A stretch of DNA of 64,000 nt from Peptococcaceae bacterium BICA1-7 (GTDB lineage Bacteria > Bacillota > Desulfotomaculia > Desulfotomaculales > Desulfocucumaceae): NCBI GenBank assembly GCA_000802095.1, contig JUEB01000033.1:434001-498000 (forward strand), given 5' to 3'. The position numbers and the translations under genes are program-made. Within the stretch, counting starts at the first letter, position 1, and each line of letters opens with the position of its first letter. The notes below the pieces were generated by a model, which was not told the origin of the DNA, made no database searches, and saw nothing but the letters and a program-made list of their open reading frames with translations. Shown here one piece after another: positions 58,951 through 64,000 of the stretch.

Positions 58951-60423
58951 CTATTTTTTTCTGGGAGACATTCCGGCCAGGTTCCTGACTAGGTCTTTTT
59001 TGGACTCTATATCATACTGGCTGGTGATGGCTATCTGCTCCATGATGGGGGAGCCGCCGCCGTGATAGGCGCCGTAAGTCATCGAGCCGGCGGAGCCGGA
59101 CAGACCGAAATCTACGAAAGTCAGCCAGAACCTTATCTGGTCCTCGATAGGCATTCTGGGGTTTCTGTTTATGTATTTTTCCAGCAGGGCCCTGGTTTCA
59201 GGGTTGGCCAGATCTTTTTCATAAGGGAAGGTTGCGGGCAGTCCCCCTGCTATGTTGCACAATATCTCCTGCTCGTGGAACACTGCCTCTCCGGTCAGGC
59301 ACCTTCCCACATTGGCATAGATGGAGTGGGGGATATAGCTGCCGGGTCCGTAGGGCACAAAGCCCATGCCGGGCATGAATACCTCGGGCTTGCCCAGGGC
59401 GGAGGCGGTATAGCCTGCAGCGTAGCCCAGCTCGCCGGTCATAATCAGCTTGGAAAGCAGTTCCCTCACGTGGGGGGCCTTTTCAATTCCGTTGATCTCC
59501 GCCGCCAGCCCGGCCAGTCCGATCACAAAATCCAGCGTGGCAGGCTTGCAGCCTGAGTAGGAGTGACGGTGAAAAAGCGCGAACAGAAGGGCCGACAGGC
59601 CGCCGTGGATGGTTTCACCGCACAGGAACACCCTGTCCCAGGGAATGAAGCAGTCGTCAAAGATGACATAGGAATCGCTGTAGCCAAAATGATTTCCCTT
59701 GTCAAAGTGGTCTCTCTTGCGGGAATTGTGGTAGTGCACAACCTGCTTTATGCCCTCATAGTCAGAAGGAACCGCGAAGCACACCGCATAGGCCTCCTCA
59801 CCCTTTCTGAGGGCCCTGTTGGGCACCACCAGTATCTCGTCGGATATGGAGGCCTCGGAGATATGGACCTTGGAGCCCCGGACCACTATGCCGTCACTGC
59901 GCTCTTCCACAACACGCACGTACATATCGGGGTCAGTCTGCTCTGAGGGCCTTTTCAGGCGCTCGCCCTTGACATCGGTCTGGGCGCAGCTGGCTACCAG
60001 ATCTTCGGTCTGGAAGCGCTCCAGCCACTTAAGCCAGTTGTCATAGTAAGCTGTTTTGGCCTGGGGTGACTTCTGCGCCTCAAAGGAAACAGCGTTGAGG
60101 GCATTGGCGGCGTCAATCCCCATGCACCGCTGGATGCACTGCCCCACCTTGTTGCACAAATACCGGGTCATGTCCTGTTTCTTATGCAGGTCTTCCACGT
60201 TCTGATGAATGTGGTTGAAGCGGTTGATGGTCTCCCCGGTGAGGTGGGAGGTGGCTGTGCAAAGATCCTTGCTGGCCGGGTCCCAGGCTGCGTCGAAGGT
60301 AAGGCTCATTACATTGATGGCCCCTTCCTGGCGCTCATCCAGGCGGTCGATCTTCTCACCGTTGCTGTATAGGTTGCAGTTCATTTTACCCAATCTCTCG
60401 ATATACTGTTCCCTTGTTCTCAT
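58951..60423 (-). CDS. abfD: 4-hydroxybutyryl-CoA dehydratase-like FAD/4Fe-4S enzyme
   Basis: The 490-residue protein has the length of 4-hydroxybutyryl-CoA dehydratase and belongs to the 4-hydroxyphenylacetate 3-hydroxylase superfamily. The residues that hold the 4Fe-4S cluster are present: C96 and C100 in CIQRC, then H285 and C292 in HRHSYSGC. These are absent from the monooxygenases, so a dehydratase-type (radical) reaction, 4-hydroxybutyryl-CoA to crotonyl-CoA, is favoured. The exact substrate is not proven. The start at 60423 is set by GAAAGGAG on the minus strand. It stands alone, without CoA transferase or semialdehyde dehydrogenase genes nearby. Confidence 0.88.
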   Translation of the reverse strand: MRTREQYIERLGKMNCNLYSNGEKIDRLDERQEGAINVMSLTFDAAWDPASKDLCTATSHLTGETINRFNHIHQNVEDLHKKQDMTRYLCNKVGQCIQRCMGIDAANALNAVSFEAQKSPQAKTAYYDNWLKWLERFQTEDLVASCAQTDVKGERLKRPSEQTDPDMYVRVVEERSDGIVVRGSKVHISEASISDEILVVPNRALRKGEEAYAVCFAVPSDYEGIKQVVHYHNSRKRDHFDKGNHFGYSDSYVIFDDCFIPWDRVFLCGETIHGGLSALLFALFHRHSYSGCKPATLDFVIGLAGLAAEINGIEKAPHVRELLSKLIMTGELGYAAGYTASALGKPEVFMPGMGFVPYGPGSYIPHSIYANVGRCLTGEAVFHEQEILCNIAGGLPATFPYEKDLANPETRALLEKYINRNPRMPIEDQIRFWLTFVDFGLSGSAGSMTYGAYHGGGSPIMEQIAITSQYDIESKKDLVRNLAGMSPRKK

Positions 60424-60693
60424 GCTCAGTCTCCTTTCGGTTTTAGAGGGCTTCCACTCAAGGACTGGACGACCAAACCGCCAGTGTGAAAGCCGTAATT
60501 CTCCTGTTGCAATAACAGTACCAACCATGAGCGGCGGGGATACAGGCAGGAATTCTTTTGTGGGGCGCCTCTGAGCCCCTGCTATAGAGGGAAAGGTTAA
60601 ATGATGAGAGGTTGGGATATGTTAAGAATTTGAACGGCCAGGTTGTAAAATAGAACATTATGCTCAAAGGCGGTGCCGGGATTATTTGTCTGA

Positions 60694-61125
60694 CTAGCGG
60701 CGCTTCAGCAGCAGCAGATCCTTTACATTATCGACAACAGCAGCCCTGTTTACCTGAATCATAAGCCACAGTGTGCCGTTGAAGGGCCGGGCGGAACTTA
60801 TCAAAGCAAGTACATCTGTCTCAAACCGGCTGCTCATAGCCTCAATTACCGGTATAAGATCCAGTGTAATGACAACCAGGGCAACAAAGCCGTCCTTTTC
60901 AGGGTACAGTGTGCATATAGACTTGCCGGATTTATTATATTTCACATTCCACCCGGGCTTTGCCGAGCACTTGCTGTACATTATCTTTGGAGAGGCTTTA
61001 TATTTCTCTTGTATAAAGGAATTTAAATCCTGCCAATGAGCCTGGGCTGTTTTATTCATATAGTTATAAATCTGGTCATATGCAGGGGTAAAACCGGGAT
61101 CCTGAATCAAATCCTTTTCAGCCAC
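60694..61125 (-). CDS. DUF3788-family protein
   Basis: The 143-residue soluble protein has KPGWNVKYNKSGKSICTLYPEKDGFVALVVI and SARPFNGTLWLMIQVN, typical of DUF3788. The family is small and uncharacterised. GTG 61125 is chosen because GGAGGTG lies eight bases before it on the minus strand; the frame upstream begins before it. 60424-60693 shows no gene and no clear signal. Confidence 0.75.
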   Translation of the reverse strand: MAEKDLIQDPGFTPAYDQIYNYMNKTAQAHWQDLNSFIQEKYKASPKIMYSKCSAKPGWNVKYNKSGKSICTLYPEKDGFVALVVITLDLIPVIEAMSSRFETDVLALISSARPFNGTLWLMIQVNRAAVVDNVKDLLLLKRR

Positions 61126-61174
61126 TAAAACACCTCCATAGTATATATTATACACTGTCGGAAGAATACGGGTG

Positions 61175-62482
61175 CTATTTAGCCGTAAGCAGAGTGATCG
61201 AGATATTTCTCCTTCTGTATATACTGAAAACCAGGCCCAGCGCGGCGGCGTTGAAGATTAGCTGGGAGCCTCCATAGCTGATCAATGGCAGCCCAATCCC
61301 GGCAATGGGGGCCAGCCCTATATTCATCAATATGTTCCACAAAAACTGAACCGCGAAGATGGCTACAAACCCGCTTATAAGAAGCCTGGCATAGGTATTT
61401 TTCACTGTTTTTGCCACACCCGCCAGGCGTATGATAAACATAACCGCCAGTGCAGCCAGAATACCCCCGGCTATCCAGCCGAAGGAGAAAGTTATGTAAG
61501 AGAAAATAAAATCGGTGTGCAGGTAAGGTATAAGCTTGGGCTGCTGAGCCAGCCCCTGGCCAAACATCCCGGAGCCGCCAATTAATTCCCCCAGCTGTAT
61601 ACTGAGCCAGCCGCTGCCCAAAGGGTCATTTTCAGGACTTATAAAACCTGTTAGCCTCTGGAACATGTATGGAATTCCTGCAATTGTCATCATGATAAGC
61701 ACACTGAATAGCGAGCCGACCAGTAATAGGGTTATTCTACGCCCCGCCCCCGAAGCTATCACAATTACAGTGCAGGCTGCGGCGTAAACAGCGCTGGCCG
61801 ACAGGGGTCCGCTTGCCCACATAAGGGCCAGCGGCACAACACACAGCAGCAGGCCCTGTAGCAGCTTTTGGGGCTTATTCCAGTCCCAGCCGCTTAAAAT
61901 CCCTGCTAAGGCCATGCCCAATAAAAGTGGGCTTATGCCTACGATGTCAAAGGAGAAAGGGCCAATACTAAGATAATTTTTCCCGTTCACACTCTGACCA
62001 AATATAATCACAGCAACCAGCATTAATAAGGTTCCTGTATAGATATGCCTGGAATAGGGCATCAGCTTTCTATAGTCACACAAATACAGACCTGCTGCAA
62101 TAGCCGCCCCAATAATGGTGAAAACCACGCTCCTGGTAAAGAGATGCACAGGGGTGGCTGATAATGCCTGTCTTTCAATAAAGTATAGGGCCAGTAAGCC
62201 CAGGCCTACAAAAAGAAGACTTAGGGTTACAATACTCCATTCCGGCTTTGACTTATGAACCCTGTTAAGCTGTTTCCCTACTATAGCGGAGCTTCCCATC
62301 TGGGCAATGGCCCTGTCCACCGCCTCTTTTTCAGAAAATCCCCCGGCCGTATATTCATCCGCCACCTCATGAAGATGGGCATTAAGCTCAAGCTTAACCT
62401 CCTGGTGCATTTCACGGAATTTTATCTGCTGGCATACTTCATTGATATATTCCGTTATTCTTGCGTCATCAGCTGTCCCCAT
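61175..62482 (-). CDS. FtsW/RodA/SpoVE-like protein with an N-terminal permease prefix domain
   Basis: The 435-residue protein has a soluble N-terminal helical domain (about 1-75, with LNAHLHEVADEYTAGGFSEKEAVDRAIAQMG), like prefix domains of PadR-linked permeases. About ten membrane helices follow, with FtsW-family motifs NGKNYLSIGPFSF, GSGMFGQGLAQQPK, HTDFIFSYI and GLPLISYGGSQL. Family members polymerise peptidoglycan precursors. Its start overlaps the PadR gene by 28 bases, so the two form one unit. It may be a stress-regulated glycan polymerase. Confidence 0.88.
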   Translation of the reverse strand: MGTADDARITEYINEVCQQIKFREMHQEVKLELNAHLHEVADEYTAGGFSEKEAVDRAIAQMGSSAIVGKQLNRVHKSKPEWSIVTLSLLFVGLGLLALYFIERQALSATPVHLFTRSVVFTIIGAAIAAGLYLCDYRKLMPYSRHIYTGTLLMLVAVIIFGQSVNGKNYLSIGPFSFDIVGISPLLLGMALAGILSGWDWNKPQKLLQGLLLCVVPLALMWASGPLSASAVYAAACTVIVIASGAGRRITLLLVGSLFSVLIMMTIAGIPYMFQRLTGFISPENDPLGSGWLSIQLGELIGGSGMFGQGLAQQPKLIPYLHTDFIFSYITFSFGWIAGGILAALAVMFIIRLAGVAKTVKNTYARLLISGFVAIFAVQFLWNILMNIGLAPIAGIGLPLISYGGSQLIFNAAALGLVFSIYRRRNISITLLTAK

Positions 62483-62817
62483 ACAAAAGCCTCCTTATTT
62501 AGAACTTTATCCACCGCCGAGCTGAAGGTTTCCCACTCCTGCCTCTTTTCCTTTAAGCAGCTGTTTCCTTTTTCGGTGATTTTATAATACTTCCTTTGCC
62601 GGCTGCCTTCATTGCCCCACCAGTAGGACTCAATCATGCCGCCGGCCTCCAGTGAGTGCAAAATAGGGTATAGGGTTCCTTCTTTGAACATAAAAACGCC
62701 GCTGGACTCTTTTTCAATTTCCTTGATCATCTGATAGCCATACATAGGCTCACGGTCCAGCATGCTCAAAACCAGAATCACAGTACTTCCTTTTAAAAGC
62801 TCCTTGTTTACCTTCAC
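62455..62817 (-). CDS. PadR-family transcription regulator
   Basis: The 120-residue protein is a typical PadR winged helix: LLKGSTVILVLSMLDREPMYGYQMIKEIE at the start, then FKEGTLYPILHSLEAGGMIES and RKYYKITEKG. The C-terminal helix is short, as in small PadR proteins. It overlaps the FtsW-like gene, which it probably controls. The ATG follows AAGGGGG on the minus strand. A direct repeat upstream at 62854 may be its operator. Confidence 0.93.
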   Translation of the reverse strand: MKVNKELLKGSTVILVLSMLDREPMYGYQMIKEIEKESSGVFMFKEGTLYPILHSLEAGGMIESYWWGNEGSRQRKYYKITEKGNSCLKEKRQEWETFSSAVDKVLNKEAFVWGQLMTQE

Positions 62818-62853
62818 GGCAATCCCCCTTTCTAATGGGTAATATATCTATGC

Positions 62854-62887
62854 ATAGTATAACTAGGTATGATTTTATAGTATAACT
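62854..62887 (-). promoter_or_regulatory. Direct repeat upstream of the PadR gene
   Basis: ATAGTATAACT occurs at 62854-62864 and 62877-62887. Read on the minus strand each contains TATACT, a -10-like sequence. It could be an operator or a double promoter for padR. Confidence 0.4.
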
Positions 62888-63018
62888 GCCATACAATCAA
62901 TAGCTTTTCTCAAATATTTTAGCTAAAAACTGAGAAGAATTTTGGTGGGCCGCATCCGATGCAAAAGACAGGGGACTCTCACTATAAAAATAAGAATCCC
63001 CCGGGTAAGTTTATGACG

Positions 63019-64000
63019 TTATGGCCTGGTTTTCACGGCCTCCTCCAGCCGGGCAAGCGCCTCGGCCACCACACTGCGGGGGCAGGCCAGGTTGAACCTC
63101 TGGAAGCCCTCACCCCCGGGGCCGAATATAAAGCCGTCATCCAGGGCCAGCCCGGCCCGGTCACGGATGAAGGACTGCAGCTTCAGGGGGCTCATGCCCA
63201 GGCCCCTCATATCCACCCAGGCCAGATAGGTGCCCTCGGGCCTGATAACTTTCAGCGCCGGCATTCTTTTTTCCACCTCGGCTATAAAATACTCAATATT
63301 TCCGGTCAGGTACTCCTTAAGCTGGGCAAGGTACTGGTCCCCGTGGCGGTAGGCTGCCTCCAGGGCGGTGAGCCCGAATATATTCCCGGTGCTGTGGCCG
63401 GCCTGGGCCTGGACAAACTCCTTTCTCAGTCTGTCGTCGGGAATCACTGCGAAGGAGGTGTCCAGCCCGGCCAGGTTAAAGGTTTTGCTGGCCGACATAA
63501 GGGTTATTGTCTGCCTCTCCAGCTGCTCCGACAGAGAGGCGGTGACGGTGTGCCTTGATTCTCCCACCATAAGGTCGCAGTGTATCTCATCCGATATCAG
63601 AAGGCAGCCGTTTTTTAAGCAGATCTCTCCCAGTGTAAGCAGCTCCTCCCTGGTCCACACCCTGCCCACCGGATTGTGGGGGCTGCAGAGAATGAACATT
63701 TTTATCCTGGGGCTGCGGACAGGGAAGGTCTCAGAGGCCAAAAACAGATTCTCCAGACCGGTCAGGCTCATGGTATAGCGGGAGCCGTCAAAAGCCAGGG
63801 GGTTGTGCAGAGCCAGGCAGCCGCTGTCTTTTATGGAGTTGAAAAAGGGATAATAAACAGGAGGCTGTATGACAACCTCGTCACCCGGGCGGGTGTATGC
63901 CTTCAGGGCCAGGTGCAGCCCGTTAACCACCCCGGCGGTAAACACAATCCACTCTTTTTTGACTTTCCAGTCAAAATGCCTTTCCAGCCTTTCCATGATG
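63019..64000 (-). CDS. MalY/PatB-type aminotransferase (cystathionine beta-lyase family), N-terminus outside the window
   Basis: At least 325 residues of a PLP enzyme; relatives have about 390, so some 60-70 N-terminal residues lie beyond the window. It shows QPPVYYPFFNSI, SPHNPVGRVWTREEL, ISDEIHCDLM and the PLP lysine in SASKTFNLAGL, typical of MalY/PatB. These act as C-S lyases on cystathionine or as aminotransferases. The frame runs off the end of the window, so the ATG at 63996 is not the true start. Confidence 0.92.
   Translation of the reverse strand, partial: IMERLERHFDWKVKKEWIVFTAGVVNGLHLALKAYTRPGDEVVIQPPVYYPFFNSIKDSGCLALHNPLAFDGSRYTMSLTGLENLFLASETFPVRSPRIKMFILCSPHNPVGRVWTREELLTLGEICLKNGCLLISDEIHCDLMVGESRHTVTASLSEQLERQTITLMSASKTFNLAGLDTSFAVIPDDRLRKEFVQAQAGHSTGNIFGLTALEAAYRHGDQYLAQLKEYLTGNIEYFIAEVEKRMPALKVIRPEGTYLAWVDMRGLGMSPLKLQSFIRDRAGLALDDGFIFGPGGEGFQRFNLACPRSVVAEALARLEEAVKTRP

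Overview
The window reads as the chromosome of an anaerobic, endospore-forming Gram-positive bacterium of the Firmicutes, most like the Desulfotomaculum/Pelotomaculum group of the Peptococcaceae. The reasons are a full spore germination/DPA-uptake (SpoVA) operon, strong AGGAGG ribosome binding sites with many TTG and GTG starts, an oxygen-sensitive hybrid-cluster protein (Hcp), a 4-hydroxybutyryl-CoA dehydratase-type enzyme, a likely selenoprotein, and moderately GC-rich genes. The species assignment is inference. No rRNA, tRNA, CRISPR array or intact insertion sequence was seen.

Layout. 1-6.1 kb: end of hcp, a KamB/NpmA-like 16S rRNA methyltransferase behind a clear promoter, a PfkB sugar kinase, a PIN-PhoH ATPase, a PHP phosphatase and galU. 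6.3-9.7 kb: an operon DUF1657 - DUF421 - spoVAC - spoVAD - spoVAE - YhcN-type lipoprotein, matching in content the spoVA-2mob operons linked to spore heat resistance. 10-17 kb: cupin, a frameshifted FAD reductase, a lipoprotein, a flavodoxin-like reductase with a zinc ribbon, pepF and an AAA ATPase.

17.1-44 kb is the most unusual part: a locus of about 27 kb for two Tad/Flp-type pilus machines. It opens with a small coiled-coil protein and a NusG-like protein that has only an NGN domain. Tad set 1 follows (cpaB, a tadZ-tadA fusion, tadB, tadC, flp, DUF192, prepilin peptidase). Next comes a tandemly duplicated two-gene cassette of secreted proteins with a 29-residue hydrophobic peptide between the copies. 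Then come three pseudopilin-like proteins, a membrane thioredoxin-like protein and a diguanylate cyclase, then Tad set 2 (cpaB, tadA, tadB, tadC, two pilins, tadE, tadG). Three paralogous fibre-like secreted proteins, a lipoprotein and a large secreted protein close it. The only prepilin peptidase seen is in set 1, so the two sets probably share it.

44-46.2 kb is an AT-rich patch with two exported proteins on the minus strand. At 46.5 kb a membrane protein/XRE regulator pair sits behind a consensus promoter overlaid by three 16-bp palindromes exactly 21 bp apart. 47.7-64 kb: mostly housekeeping (DegV, Mug, malic enzyme, iron alcohol dehydrogenase, MgtC, EamA, Tex, a 4-hydroxybutyryl-CoA dehydratase homologue, PadR plus an FtsW-like protein, a MalY/PatB aminotransferase). 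At 55944-56228 lies a gene with an in-frame TGA in a CxxU motif followed by a hairpin with bacterial SECIS character; it is read here as a selenoprotein.

Two families of dispersed intergenic repeats occur. Family A is built on CACAGAG/CTCTGTG arms (seven sites); family B on GTCGGGAGACAGGAG units (three sites). They account for most of the longer non-coding stretches.
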